A stretch of 64,000 bases of DNA, taken from the NCBI GenBank assembly GCA_029252555.1, contig JAQXBF010000016.1:18454-82453 (forward strand). Reading direction: 5' to 3'. Below, in pieces: positions 38,195-47,412 of the stretch. The notes under the pieces were generated by a model that worked only from the letters and a program-made list of their open reading frames with translations, ran no database searches and was not told the origin of the DNA. The position numbers and the translations under genes are program-made. How positions within the stretch are numbered: the first letter of the stretch is position 1; each line of letters begins with the position of its first letter. This stretch comes from Porticoccaceae bacterium. Its GTDB lineage: Bacteria > Pseudomonadota > Gammaproteobacteria > Pseudomonadales > Porticoccaceae.

Positions 38195-39658
38195 ATGGCT
38201 CTATTACTCCAAGACAGCAGTTTAATTAAATCTCAAGCCTATATTGACGGGCAGTGGGTGGACGCAGATTGTGGCGAGACTCTGGCGGTAAGCAACCCAG
38301 CCACGGGTGAGACTCTGGTTCAGGTGGCCAAATGCGGCACTGCAGAAACTCGCCGTATGATTGAAGCTGCCGAGAGAGCACAAAAAGTCTGGGCCAAAAC
38401 CACTGCTAAAGAGCGGGCCGCTGTGTTGCGCGCCTGGTTTAATCTGATGATGGAAAACCAGGAAGATCTGGCTCAGCTGCTCACTGCAGAGCAGGGCAAG
38501 CCATTGGCAGAGGCCCGGGGTGAAATCGCCTACGGTGCCAGTTATGCAGAGTGGTTTAGTGAAGAGTCCAAGCGTGTTTACGGGGATATTATCCCCCAGC
38601 CATCCAATGACAAGCGCATTATGGTCATCAAACAGCCGGTTGGCGTGGTTGCCTGCATCACTCCATGGAATTTCCCCAATGCCATGCTCACCCGCAAAAT
38701 TGCCCCAGCCATTGCTGCTGGCTGCGCTGTGGTCTGTAAACCAGCCAATGCGACACCACTCTCTGCGCTTGCGCTGATGGAGCTGGCTGACCGAGCCGGT
38801 TTCCCTAGCGGGTTGGTGAATATGGTCACTGGCCGTACCGGAGAAATTGGTGCCGAGCTCACCAGCAACCCTATTGTCCGCAAGGTCACATTTACAGGCT
38901 CCACCCCCGTAGGCAAACAGTTGATGGCCGAATGCGCCACCACCGTCAAGCGCACCTCGATGGAGCTGGGTGGCAACGCGCCGTTTATTGTTTTTGATGA
39001 TGCCGATATTGACGCTGCTGTGCAGGGTGCAATGATTTCCAAATATCGCAATGCGGGCCAGACCTGCGTCTGCTCCAACCGCATTATCGTGCAGGCAGGC
39101 GTCTATGACGAATTTGCCGCCAAGCTGACTGAAGCTGCTAAAGGTTTGGTCATTGGTAATGGCGTCGATGAAGGTGTCACGGTTGGGCCGCTTATTGATG
39201 AGAAAGCCGCAGTAGGTGTTTGTGAATTTATCGATGATGCTATCAGCAAAGGGGCAGCTCTTAATCTGGGTGGCGGTCGCAGTGAGCTGGGTGGCACCTT
39301 TGTTGAGCCAACTATCCTGACCAATGTCACCAGAGATATGCGGGTTTTCTCGGAAGAGATTTTTGGCCCGGTAGCACCGCTGTTTCAGTTTGAAACAGAA
39401 GACCAAGTCATCCAGATGGCCAACGACACTGAGTTTGGCTTGGCCGCTTACTTTTATTCCAGAGATATAGGGCGCGTGCACCGCGTGGCCGAGCAGCTAG
39501 AGTACGGCATTATCGGTGTGAATGAAGGCATTATTTCCAATGAGATGGCGCCCTTTGGTGGGGTAAAGGAATCTGGCAGTGGCCGCGAGGGTTCCAAGTA
39601 CGGTATGGATGACTATATGGATATCAAATATATCTGTATGGGTGGCATCGACAGTTAA
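38195..39658 (+). CDS. gabD: Succinate-semialdehyde dehydrogenase (NADP+)
   Basis: GabD oxidises succinate semialdehyde to succinate, the last step of GABA and putrescine breakdown. The 487-residue protein has VVACITPWNFPNAMLTRK, FTGSTPVGKQLM, the catalytic glutamate in SMELGGNAPF and the catalytic cysteine in NAGQTCVCSNR, with a second cysteine two residues on, as in E. coli GabD. ATG 38195 (or ATG 38180, five codons upstream) gives the family length. The adjacent aminotransferase gene begins 19 bases later and would supply the aldehyde. Confidence 0.92.
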   Translation: MALLLQDSSLIKSQAYIDGQWVDADCGETLAVSNPATGETLVQVAKCGTAETRRMIEAAERAQKVWAKTTAKERAAVLRAWFNLMMENQEDLAQLLTAEQGKPLAEARGEIAYGASYAEWFSEESKRVYGDIIPQPSNDKRIMVIKQPVGVVACITPWNFPNAMLTRKIAPAIAAGCAVVCKPANATPLSALALMELADRAGFPSGLVNMVTGRTGEIGAELTSNPIVRKVTFTGSTPVGKQLMAECATTVKRTSMELGGNAPFIVFDDADIDAAVQGAMISKYRNAGQTCVCSNRIIVQAGVYDEFAAKLTEAAKGLVIGNGVDEGVTVGPLIDEKAAVGVCEFIDDAISKGAALNLGGGRSELGGTFVEPTILTNVTRDMRVFSEEIFGPVAPLFQFETEDQVIQMANDTEFGLAAYFYSRDIGRVHRVAEQLEYGIIGVNEGIISNEMAPFGGVKESGSGREGSKYGMDDYMDIKYICMGGIDS

Positions 39659-39677
39659 AGAAACAAAGAGAAAAAAT

Positions 39678-41027
39678 ATGACACATTTGATTTACCCAAC
39701 AACCAACTTTAAAGCGATTGAGCAGATCACCATCGAGCGCGGTCAGGGTTGCTATGTCTGGGACAAACAAGGCAACAAATATCTTGAAGGGTTGGCGGGC
39801 CTCTGGTGCACAGCACTGGGCTATGGCAATCAGGAACTGATTGACACCACCACCGAGCAGATGAGCAAGCTAACGTTTAATCATATGTTTGGTGGTAAGA
39901 CTCACCAGGTGGCCATTGATCTGGCGGACAAGCTTGCAGAAATGATCCCCATGGATGACGCGGTGCTGTCTTTTGGTAACTCAGGCAGTGATGCTAATGA
40001 CACCCATATTAAATTGTTGCGCTATTACCATGAAGCCATAGGCAAGCCCGAGCGTCGCAAAATTATTGCCCGCGAGCGCTCCTACCATGGCGTAACTGTG
40101 GCCGCGGCATCATTGACCGGTTTGCCAGTGACGCAAAACCATTTTGACCTGCCCGTGGACGCTCTGGGTATTTTACGCACAGACCACCCTCATTATTACC
40201 GCGGCAAGCAGGACGATGAGTCTGAAACAGAATTTGTTGATCGTATTGTGGGCAATCTTGAAGCGCTAATTGTGCGCGAAGGGCCAGAGACTATTGCCGC
40301 CTTTATTGCCGAGCCCATTACCGGTGCTAGCGGTGTCATTGTGCCGCCCAACGGCTATTACCAGAAGGTTCAAGCTGTGCTGAACAGGTACGGCATTATG
40401 TTTTGGGCCGACGAGGTGATTACCGGCTTTGGCCGCACTGGCAGTGATTTTGGTTGTAATAGCATGGGTATTGAAGCACCAGACATGATGACTTTTGCCA
40501 AGCAGCTGTCATCCGCTTATATGCCTATTAGCGCGTCAGCTATTCGTCGCGATGTCTACGATGCCATGATTGATCAAACCGCCAATGCCGGTGCCTTTGG
40601 TCATGGTTATACCTATTCCGGTCACCCGGTGGCCTGCGCGGTGGCGTTGAAAACCCAGGAAATATACCAGCGCGATCAGATATTTGAAAAAGCCGCAGTA
40701 ACTGGTGAGTATCTGCAAAAACGTCTGGCAGAATTTACCGATCATCCGTTGGTGGGTGAAGTGCGTGGCCGAGGCATGATTGGCGCCCTTGAGCTGGTGG
40801 CCAATAAAGAGACCGGTGAGCCTTTTGTCGGTGGCGCTGTGGGCGGCTATGCCCAGAAGATCGCTCAGGATAATGGTCTGTTGATTCGCGCCGTGGCTGG
40901 TTCCAGTTTGGGCTTCTGCCCACCGCTGATTATAACCAATGAGCAGCTTGACGAGATGATTGAGATAGTGACCATCGCTCTGGATGCCACTCTAGAACAT
41001 TGTAGAAAAGAAAATCTAATATCTTAG
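39678..41027 (+). CDS. Class III PLP-dependent aminotransferase (second copy type)
   Basis: The 449-residue protein has the PLP lysine K275 in TFAKQLSSAYMPISA, D245 in ADEVITGFGRTG, RSYHGVTVAAASLTG and AEPITGASGVIVPP. It belongs to the same broad omega-transaminase group as the protein at 35983-37392 but is clearly a different subfamily, with TFAKQLSSA where the other has CSAKGLTSG. I chose ATG 39678 (MTHLIYPTTN), with AAAGAGA upstream. It forms an operon with gabD, so a GABA-like or putrescine-derived amino donor is likely (inference). Confidence 0.88.
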   Translation: MTHLIYPTTNFKAIEQITIERGQGCYVWDKQGNKYLEGLAGLWCTALGYGNQELIDTTTEQMSKLTFNHMFGGKTHQVAIDLADKLAEMIPMDDAVLSFGNSGSDANDTHIKLLRYYHEAIGKPERRKIIARERSYHGVTVAAASLTGLPVTQNHFDLPVDALGILRTDHPHYYRGKQDDESETEFVDRIVGNLEALIVREGPETIAAFIAEPITGASGVIVPPNGYYQKVQAVLNRYGIMFWADEVITGFGRTGSDFGCNSMGIEAPDMMTFAKQLSSAYMPISASAIRRDVYDAMIDQTANAGAFGHGYTYSGHPVACAVALKTQEIYQRDQIFEKAAVTGEYLQKRLAEFTDHPLVGEVRGRGMIGALELVANKETGEPFVGGAVGGYAQKIAQDNGLLIRAVAGSSLGFCPPLIITNEQLDEMIEIVTIALDATLEHCRKENLIS

Positions 41028-41325
41028 ATAGTCTACCCTGAATGCTTCGCTCTCTATCTTTCAGAAATTGGTTGTCTCGAATCTAAAAGTTGAGTTCCCT
41101 CACAGTCTGGTTCGAGATAATCCAAGTATTGGTTAGCGATAAAATCACACTTCCATCAGCGCAATGCTGACACTTTCATATAACAACTGTGCATTACCCC
41201 TAAACTTCGCGCCGTCGTAATCAAACTGCGTGCTCGTTCCTGTTTTTATGTTTCCGACCTCTCTAATCTGGCCGCGCTTATGACATGAAAGAAGCAAAAC
41301 AATAAACTTAATCACAGAGGACGAC
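41028..41325. other. 298-base intergenic region before the toxin-like gene
   Basis: No convincing gene is seen on either strand. Leftward, codons from about 41285 to the stop at 41145 read like ordinary protein (TGTSTQFDYDGAKFRGNAQ) but have no own start or ribosome site, so they may be a gene remnant. Rightward, AGAGGA (41315-41320) 5 bases before ATG 41326 is the ribosome site of the toxin-like gene. No clear -35/-10 pair is visible. Confidence 0.4.
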
Positions 41326-42513
41326 ATGCTGGCTCTTGCAAAAACATTTAATAAAAACGCAGTATCCCTAGCGGTAGCGCAAACGTCTTACAAGCAGAAT
41401 GTAGTTGCTGTAAACACCTTGGTTACCAGTGTTTTAACTCCTAGCTTACCCATATTGAATCAAAACCCACCGGATTGGAATGAGTTTGTATCAGCTTATG
41501 AAAAGGCAGATGATGGCGCATTGACCTGGCTTAATAATGTGATGGCACGCCTGTTACACGTGCCTGATGAAGTAAGCAGATATAACAGCATAGTTACCCA
41601 ACTGTTGGCTGACGCTAAGGCTCAGGGTGAAACGTTGGTGAAGGACCCCAGCAATCAAACTGCACTGGATATTTTAAATACCGACCTTGATAACCTTAAC
41701 AAGCAGATGGGTTTGGTGGTGACCTTTATCACCGGTGCTCTCAATGCCATTAAAGGCTTTAAAGATGTACTGCCGACAATGGCCACCAATCTGCAAACAA
41801 TCGCCGATGATTCTACCAAAGCGGCCAATGCAGACCAGACCCAAATAGATAAACTTAATCAAGATATTGATAATCTCCATGCCGAGATCAAAAGCCTTAC
41901 TGCCGCCATCGTGCCGCTGGGTATTGCTGATGGTATAGCCCTGACATTGGGTGTGGTAGCTACCATTGCTGCCTTCCCTGAAGGCGCATTGGTATGGTTT
42001 GTACTTGGGCCAGCGATTGCTGTGGCCAGTACCTATATTGCGATTGACGGTTTAAAAATCAAAGCGGACAACGCTGCGATTAAAGGGGACGAGAAACAGA
42101 TAACTGGCTTAACTGCAGATGTATCCACACTGCATATACTGTCTAAAAACTTTGCTTCTATGTCTGCACAAACCGTGGAAATTGAATCTAATTTGCAGGC
42201 TATTCTCAACGAATGGCAGTCACTTGAAAATGACTTCAACACAGCAGTGACTGATATCAAGAATGCGGTTGCCGATGCCAGTTCAGCCAACTTTAATGCT
42301 GTCGTCGCCGGGCTGGATGATGTGATTGCAGAATGGGCTGCGGCTTACGAACAGGCCGGTGACCTGCATTTGGATCTCAATGTAAATGACGCTCAGCTAA
42401 CGGTGGGAATGTCTTCTGACGAGGTTCAGCAGGCGACAGCCAAAGGCACAACATCCGACATTATTACCTACTACAATAAATTTCAAAACCAGAGAGCAAA
42501 AGCAGTCGCTTAA
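41326..42513 (+). CDS. Alpha-helical pore-forming-toxin-like protein (HBL/MakA/ClyA-type architecture)
   Basis: The 395-residue protein has the layout of ClyA-superfamily alpha pore-forming toxins. It has N-terminal amphipathic helices (1-150), a helix rich in N/D/Q/K heptads (155-192), a strongly hydrophobic head (about 193-240, containing ADGIALTLGVVATIAAF and FVLGPAIAVASTYIAI), and another long helical stretch (243-330). There is no Sec signal peptide or lipobox, as in several members of this group. It is a single gene, with no sister components nearby, and is bounded by a terminator shared with the converging FGGY kinase. The assignment rests on architecture and not on a specific motif. 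Confidence 0.65.
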   Translation: MLALAKTFNKNAVSLAVAQTSYKQNVVAVNTLVTSVLTPSLPILNQNPPDWNEFVSAYEKADDGALTWLNNVMARLLHVPDEVSRYNSIVTQLLADAKAQGETLVKDPSNQTALDILNTDLDNLNKQMGLVVTFITGALNAIKGFKDVLPTMATNLQTIADDSTKAANADQTQIDKLNQDIDNLHAEIKSLTAAIVPLGIADGIALTLGVVATIAAFPEGALVWFVLGPAIAVASTYIAIDGLKIKADNAAIKGDEKQITGLTADVSTLHILSKNFASMSAQTVEIESNLQAILNEWQSLENDFNTAVTDIKNAVADASSANFNAVVAGLDDVIAEWAAAYEQAGDLHLDLNVNDAQLTVGMSSDEVQQATAKGTTSDIITYYNKFQNQRAKAVA

Positions 42514-42548
42514 GAAATAGCCACCAAGAGCTATAGTTATAGAAGTCT

Positions 42549-42585
42549 GGGCAGTGTGGCCACACTGCCCAAGAACTCGTTTTTC
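42549..42585. terminator. Bidirectional terminator between the toxin-like gene and the FGGY kinase
   Basis: A perfect 11-base arm GGGCAGTGTGG (42549-42559) is followed directly by its reverse complement (42560-42570). TTTTT follows at 42580-42584 on the plus strand. It lies 35 bases after the toxin-like stop. Confidence 0.75.
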
Positions 42586-42597
42586 AGCTGCCTAAAA

Positions 42598-44151
42598 TTA
42601 TATTCCAACAACAGACTTTATTGCCTCGTAGCTGGGTTTCAAATGACCGTACATTTTCTTGTAGACCTTAGTATAGAGATCATTGTAAACCTGTTGGTTG
42701 GCGGGCACGGGTTCAAAACGATCTGCAACATGGGTCATCAGTGCTACTGCTGTATTAAAGTCTGGGTGAGCGCCTGTGCCTACCGCTGTGGCGATTGCAG
42801 CTCCCAGGCCAGAGGCTTCGTAGGTGTGGGGACGCTCTACGGGCATACCAAAAATATCTGCTGTGATCTGCATGATCTGATCGCTCTGAGAGCCTCCACC
42901 ACTGACAACTAAACGACGCAGTGTTTTGCCGCTGCGCTTCTCTAATAGTTCTTTACCTTCACGAAGGGCATAGGTGAGCCCTTCAATCATGGCGCGATAC
43001 ATATGAGCTCTGGTATGCACATCGCTAAAACCGACGATAGCTCCCTTGGCCTCCGGCCCAGCGCTATTCGTTCCTGTACCCCAGTATGGCTGTAATGTCA
43101 GGCCCATTGATCCCGCTGGTACGGCTTTTAGCAGGTCATCAAAAAGAGCTTCGGGAGCCACACCAGTTTTATCGGCAGCAGTCTGCTCATGCAGACCAAA
43201 TTGCTGTTTAAACCAGTTGACCATCCAATAGCCACGCTCAACCATCACCTCAACATTAAAGGAGCCGGGGATAACCCCGGGATAGGCTGGGTGGTAGGAG
43301 ATAGCTTCTAGATACTTGTCACTGGTGATATTTAATGTGGCCATAGTGCCGTAACTGAGGCTACCGGTCTCGGCGTCAAGGCAACCAGTGCCCAGCACCT
43401 CGCAGGCTTTGTCTGAGCCGCTAGATATCACTGGTAGGCCAGCTGGTATACCAGATTGTTCTGCAGCCTCTGGGCCAATATGGCCAAGAATTTCCCCTGC
43501 CGGTTTTAACTCGGGAAGCATACTGGCACTTATGGGTACAGCACGCCATTTCCAATCGCTTGCTGCGGCCCAGCCAAGTTGTTTAAAGTCAAAGGGCACG
43601 TAGCCTACTTGGCTAGCGATAGCATCAGTGTACTGGCCAGTCAGTTTGTAGGTCTGGTAGCCAGATAGCAGAAGAAATTTATCAACCTGTTTCCACAGCT
43701 CGGGTTCTTCTTGTGCCATCCAGCTCGCTTCTGCTTGTTGATGCACCTGATCAACAAACCCTTTAGCTTTAACCATTGTCATTAGCGCTGATTCAAGAGC
43801 TCCCAGCGCGGGCTTGGTATCAACCTGGCGTTGGTCCATATAGGTGATGGCGGGGCGCAGAGGTTTATTATCTGAGCCCATGGGCACAGCAGTGGCTCTT
43901 TGGGTAGTAAGGGAGACACCGCTGATATCTTCGGGAGGGAAATCAAGCATAGGCCAAAGCTTTTGACAGGCCTCGCACAAGGCCGACCAAAAATACTCTG
44001 CCTCCTGTTCTGCCCAGCCAGGCTGGTCAGAAAAATAAGGCTCTATATTTATTTTGCTCTTGGCGACAAGTGTGCCGAACTGATCAAAGATCATGGCGCG
44101 AACACTTTGGGTGCCATTATCTATGGCTAGAAAATAGATCGGTTTGGTCAT
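42598..44151 (-). CDS. FGGY-family carbohydrate kinase
   Basis: The 517-residue cytoplasmic kinase of the glycerol/xylulose kinase family has the phosphate-binding motif FLAIDNGTQSVRAMIFD, the second signature GLTYALREGKELLE and SGGGSQSDQIMQITADIFG. The closeness to a GlpD-like and an alkyl-DHAP-synthase-like gene suggests a glycerol-type or alkyl-glycerol substrate, but it lacks the close GlpK resemblance I would expect of a housekeeping glycerol kinase. I chose ATG 44151, with GGTGG upstream; ATG 44160 adds three residues. It is the last gene of a three-gene leftward operon. Confidence 0.87.
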   Translation of the reverse strand: MTKPIYFLAIDNGTQSVRAMIFDQFGTLVAKSKINIEPYFSDQPGWAEQEAEYFWSALCEACQKLWPMLDFPPEDISGVSLTTQRATAVPMGSDNKPLRPAITYMDQRQVDTKPALGALESALMTMVKAKGFVDQVHQQAEASWMAQEEPELWKQVDKFLLLSGYQTYKLTGQYTDAIASQVGYVPFDFKQLGWAAASDWKWRAVPISASMLPELKPAGEILGHIGPEAAEQSGIPAGLPVISSGSDKACEVLGTGCLDAETGSLSYGTMATLNITSDKYLEAISYHPAYPGVIPGSFNVEVMVERGYWMVNWFKQQFGLHEQTAADKTGVAPEALFDDLLKAVPAGSMGLTLQPYWGTGTNSAGPEAKGAIVGFSDVHTRAHMYRAMIEGLTYALREGKELLEKRSGKTLRRLVVSGGGSQSDQIMQITADIFGMPVERPHTYEASGLGAAIATAVGTGAHPDFNTAVALMTHVADRFEPVPANQQVYNDLYTKVYKKMYGHLKPSYEAIKSVVGI

Positions 44152-44198
44152 AACTACCACCGTTTTTATTATTGGTTTTGCTTTTTATTTTGATTTTT

Positions 44199-45794
44199 TT
44201 AAATGGATGACTCAGGAAAATAGTAAAAACGCTGCCAAATATCTTGGTAGCGGGTTAATTCAGACTGCCATTGGGTATTGTCCCAGCCCAGTTCGGTCAT
44301 GCAAATTTCTTTTAATGGGGTGAATAATTCAGCACCACCCTCGGGCAGGCACATACCCAGCCTGGTTCTGCGCAGTAGCAAATCATCCAGATGCTGAACC
44401 GACTCATGGCGCGCAGCCCAGCGGCACTCTGCGAGACAAAATTCGGTATCGCCAATACACAGCTTTTCCTCTGGCCTGGCCTTGGCCAACATTGTCTGGG
44501 CGGTATCGCCATAGCGACCCAACAGGCGTTGTGCCCAAACGGGATTTTTGGGTTGTAATGACTCAGCACTGATCGACGGCTCAGTAAAAACGCGGTCTTC
44601 GGTGAATACCTTGGCCAGAGGCAGCCTGTCTGCTGCTGCTTCGATAGCATCCAGAGCAATTAATCTAAATGTTGTGAGCTTGCCGCCGCTGACGGTAATC
44701 AGCCCATTGTCGGACCATGTGGCATGATCCCGCCGCTCTCTGGATGGATCTTTATTGTTTTCGGAACCTATCACTGGTCGCACACCAGCCCAGGTAGAAA
44801 TAACATCGGACCGGGACAGGGGTTTCTGAGGAAACAATGCGTTAAAGCCATCCAACAAATATTGGGTTTCTTGCTCTGAAATACTGGCTTCAATATCCAG
44901 ATCTTCGTCATGGTCCAAATCTGTTGTGCCAACTACCGTGGTGCCTTCCCAGGGGTAGACATAAACGCCGCGCTTGTCCTCTGGGTGTAATGAGGTCAGC
45001 ACATCGCTTACAGGGCAGAAATTCTTAGGAATAATCAGATGGCTGCCACGCAGAGGCCGCACCCGCTTTTCCGGGTTGAGTTGGTTGCGTAAATTATCGG
45101 CCCAGGCCCCTGTAGCATTGATTACCACGGAAGCACTTAATTCTAATGTACTGCCATGCTCAAGACCTTCCATCACCACACCACTGACCTGGTTCTCATT
45201 CAGTAAAAGCTTGCTGACTTTGCAGTAATTCAGCGCCTGACCGCCCGCGGCAATACTCTCCTGCAAAACCCTAAGCACCAGCCTTGAGTCATCGACCATC
45301 GCATCGGTGTAGTAGCAGGCACCTTTTAAATTTTTGGTTTCCACGCCGGGAAAACGCACTTTTAGTGCTGCATTTTTACAGTAGCGATGATCGCGAATAC
45401 GGGCTAAAAAATCATAGATAGTGAGGATAACGGTCATGGCTAAACGGCCGGGGAAGTTGCCTTTGCCCAATGCGAAATAAAAGGCGATCCGATCCACTAG
45501 GCCTGGCGCTTCGTGAAGCAGCCGCTCTCGTTCTTCCAAGGAATGTTTGGTTAGTTTTATATCGCCAGCAGCCAAATAGCGCAGGCCACCATGGACCATT
45601 TTTGATGAGCGGCTTGAGGTGCCCCAAGAAAAATCCTGTTGCTCTACCAACAGTGCCCTATAGCCTCTGCGCACAGCTTCTCGAAGCACACCGGCACCGG
45701 TAATGCCACCGCCGACAATAATCACATCCCAATCTAGAGATTGGCCAGCGGCCATGTCTGCCAGCAGTGATTTGCGAGAGGTGATTTGGCTCAT
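44199..45794 (-). CDS. GlpD-like FAD-dependent glycerol-3-phosphate dehydrogenase/oxidase
   Basis: The 531-residue flavoprotein has the dinucleotide fold DVIIVGGGITGAGVLREAV near residues 23-41, then GTSSRSSKMVHGGLRYL, typical of GlpD/GlpO. It also has VVGTTDLDHDEDLD, TWAGVRPVIG and SGGKLTTFR, then a C-terminal helical DAO_C domain. GlpD oxidises glycerol-3-phosphate to DHAP at the membrane. Placement between an AGPS-like gene (1-base gap) and a kinase gene suggests it may act on an O-substituted glycerol phosphate instead; this is inference. Confidence 0.87.
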   Translation of the reverse strand: MSQITSRKSLLADMAAGQSLDWDVIIVGGGITGAGVLREAVRRGYRALLVEQQDFSWGTSSRSSKMVHGGLRYLAAGDIKLTKHSLEERERLLHEAPGLVDRIAFYFALGKGNFPGRLAMTVILTIYDFLARIRDHRYCKNAALKVRFPGVETKNLKGACYYTDAMVDDSRLVLRVLQESIAAGGQALNYCKVSKLLLNENQVSGVVMEGLEHGSTLELSASVVINATGAWADNLRNQLNPEKRVRPLRGSHLIIPKNFCPVSDVLTSLHPEDKRGVYVYPWEGTTVVGTTDLDHDEDLDIEASISEQETQYLLDGFNALFPQKPLSRSDVISTWAGVRPVIGSENNKDPSRERRDHATWSDNGLITVSGGKLTTFRLIALDAIEAAADRLPLAKVFTEDRVFTEPSISAESLQPKNPVWAQRLLGRYGDTAQTMLAKARPEEKLCIGDTEFCLAECRWAARHESVQHLDDLLLRRTRLGMCLPEGGAELFTPLKEICMTELGWDNTQWQSELTRYQDIWQRFYYFPESSI

Positions 45795-45795
45795 A

Positions 45796-47412
45796 TTATT
45801 GCTCTGTATCTGGTAAAAGTTTGCCCGGATTCATCTGCCCACTGGGGTCAAAAAGTTGGCACAGACTATCAATCACGGCAATACCCAACTCACCTTTTTC
45901 GGCTTGCAGGTAGTTGCGATGGTCTGCGCCCACGCCATGCTGGTGGCTAATAGTGCCGCCGCTGGCGACTATCTGTTCAGCGCCAGCAGCTTTAAGTTTA
46001 TGCCAGCGCTGTAATGCCTGCTCATAACTATCTCCAAAGCGATAAATATAGGTGGTGTAGATGCTGGAACCCTGACCATAGACATGGCTGAGATGGGTGT
46101 AAGCATGCACCTGTTCACCCTCATCTGCTAAGCCGATGCGAATGGCTTGTTCTATTCTCTCTACAGATTCTGCAACCTCAGACCAGTCAACCGCGGTTTC
46201 CATTGTGTCCACGGCATATCCAGCGGTGCCCATAGGGTCGCGGAGGTAAGGTGCACGAAAGCGACCATGGGCCCAGTTATCGCCTAGCCCAGATTGATCT
46301 GCGGCACCACCATGGGAAGCACAGAGTTCCAGTGCGGCCTCTTTGGCATAGGTGCAATGTTTGGTGCTGCCAGTAACACCAAAAGTCATCATCACCTTTC
46401 CGGGCCCTATGCCTCTTTCGGCCAAGGCTGCCTCAATAGCGACAACACCGGAGGTATCTTCACCGGCGCCCATATATAACAGGCTGGTGGTTTCCAGTGG
46501 ATTGCTCAGGCGCACCATTGACAGGGCGATTCGGTTTTGTACCAGACCTCGGGCTGCGGTGAGGCCAACTTCCCAGGAAGGAAAGAATACTACTTGAAAC
46601 TGCTCGGCTTCTGGCACCGGAGTTATTCGCACTACGACCTCGGTAATAATACCCATGCGGCCCTCGGAGCCTAGCACCATTTCACGAATATCCGGGCCTG
46701 CAGATGAGGCGGGAATAGTGGGGATATCCATGGTGCCCTTGAGGGTTTCCATGCTGCCACCGGCAAATAGGGCTTCAATTCGACCATAGTGCAATGATTG
46801 CTGACCGCTGGAACGGCTGGCTACCCAGCCCCCTAAAGTAGACAGCTCCCAGGATTGTGGGAAATGCCCCAGGGTAAAGCCCTGAGCTTTTAATTGAGCT
46901 TCAATCTCTGGCCCCGGTGTGCCGGCTCCAAAGGTCGCCAGCTGGCTAACTGGGTCAATTTTGAGTAGTTTATTCATTTTGGCCATGCTGATCGTTAGCA
47001 CCGGGCGATCGCTGGCATTAGGGTTAATATGGCCTACGACTGAGGTTCCGCCGCCATAGGGGATTACATCCAGTCCACAGTCTACGGCATGCTGGAGTAA
47101 TTCTCGCACCTGCTGGCTGGACTCCGGTTGGGCAACGCCATCGGGAAAAGTATCAACATTACCGCTGTGCATGGCCAGCCAATCCGGCAGGCTCTGTCCC
47201 CGGGCGTGACGAACTCTTGTTTCTTGGTCAAGGCTGATAAGCGGGTGGTTGTCGAGTCGCGAAGCGGGTACCTTGGCTATCACGTCTTTCAAGCTGGCCT
47301 CAGGCAGTGATTTCCCGGGCCCGACTAATGCACCCAGAAGCATTTTTAAACCACTGTTAAGGGCCATTGTAAGGTCGCTATTTTCATTTCCCCAGCCATT
47401 CCAGAGCCGCAT
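45796..47412 (-). CDS. FAD-binding oxidase, alkyl-dihydroxyacetonephosphate synthase-like
   Basis: The 538-residue protein has a vanillyl-alcohol-oxidase-type FAD domain (VIPYGGGTSVVGHI; GHFPQSWELSTLGGWVASRSSGQQS; GSEGRMGIITEVVV) and a C-terminal cap with GGTISHQHGVGADH (HQH at about 490-492). This form, including WELSTLGGW, is that of AGPS, the enzyme that swaps acyl for alkyl chains on DHAP. AGPS has a His-His-His triad where this one has His-Gln-His. I chose ATG 47412, with AAGGTG 6 bases upstream. It is first in an operon with GlpD-like and FGGY kinase genes, divergent from an AraC regulator. Confidence 0.83.
   Translation of the reverse strand: MRLWNGWGNENSDLTMALNSGLKMLLGALVGPGKSLPEASLKDVIAKVPASRLDNHPLISLDQETRVRHARGQSLPDWLAMHSGNVDTFPDGVAQPESSQQVRELLQHAVDCGLDVIPYGGGTSVVGHINPNASDRPVLTISMAKMNKLLKIDPVSQLATFGAGTPGPEIEAQLKAQGFTLGHFPQSWELSTLGGWVASRSSGQQSLHYGRIEALFAGGSMETLKGTMDIPTIPASSAGPDIREMVLGSEGRMGIITEVVVRITPVPEAEQFQVVFFPSWEVGLTAARGLVQNRIALSMVRLSNPLETTSLLYMGAGEDTSGVVAIEAALAERGIGPGKVMMTFGVTGSTKHCTYAKEAALELCASHGGAADQSGLGDNWAHGRFRAPYLRDPMGTAGYAVDTMETAVDWSEVAESVERIEQAIRIGLADEGEQVHAYTHLSHVYGQGSSIYTTYIYRFGDSYEQALQRWHKLKAAGAEQIVASGGTISHQHGVGADHRNYLQAEKGELGIAVIDSLCQLFDPSGQMNPGKLLPDTEQ

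Noticed and set aside
38222..39481. Long leftward open frame (about 419 codons) opposite gabD
   Set aside because: It lies fully antisense to a well conserved aldehyde dehydrogenase gene with clear motifs, and its own translation resembles no protein family.
41145..41327. Leftward 60-codon frame sharing its start with the toxin-like gene
   Set aside because: It starts on the complement of the toxin-like gene's start codon, with no ribosome site. Only the distal part looks protein-like, so I record it as a possible remnant and not as a gene.
44600..45200. Housekeeping glpD-glpK pair
   Set aside because: The flanking AGPS-like gene and a kinase that is not a close GlpK match argue against a standard glycerol operon, although plain glycerol use is still possible.
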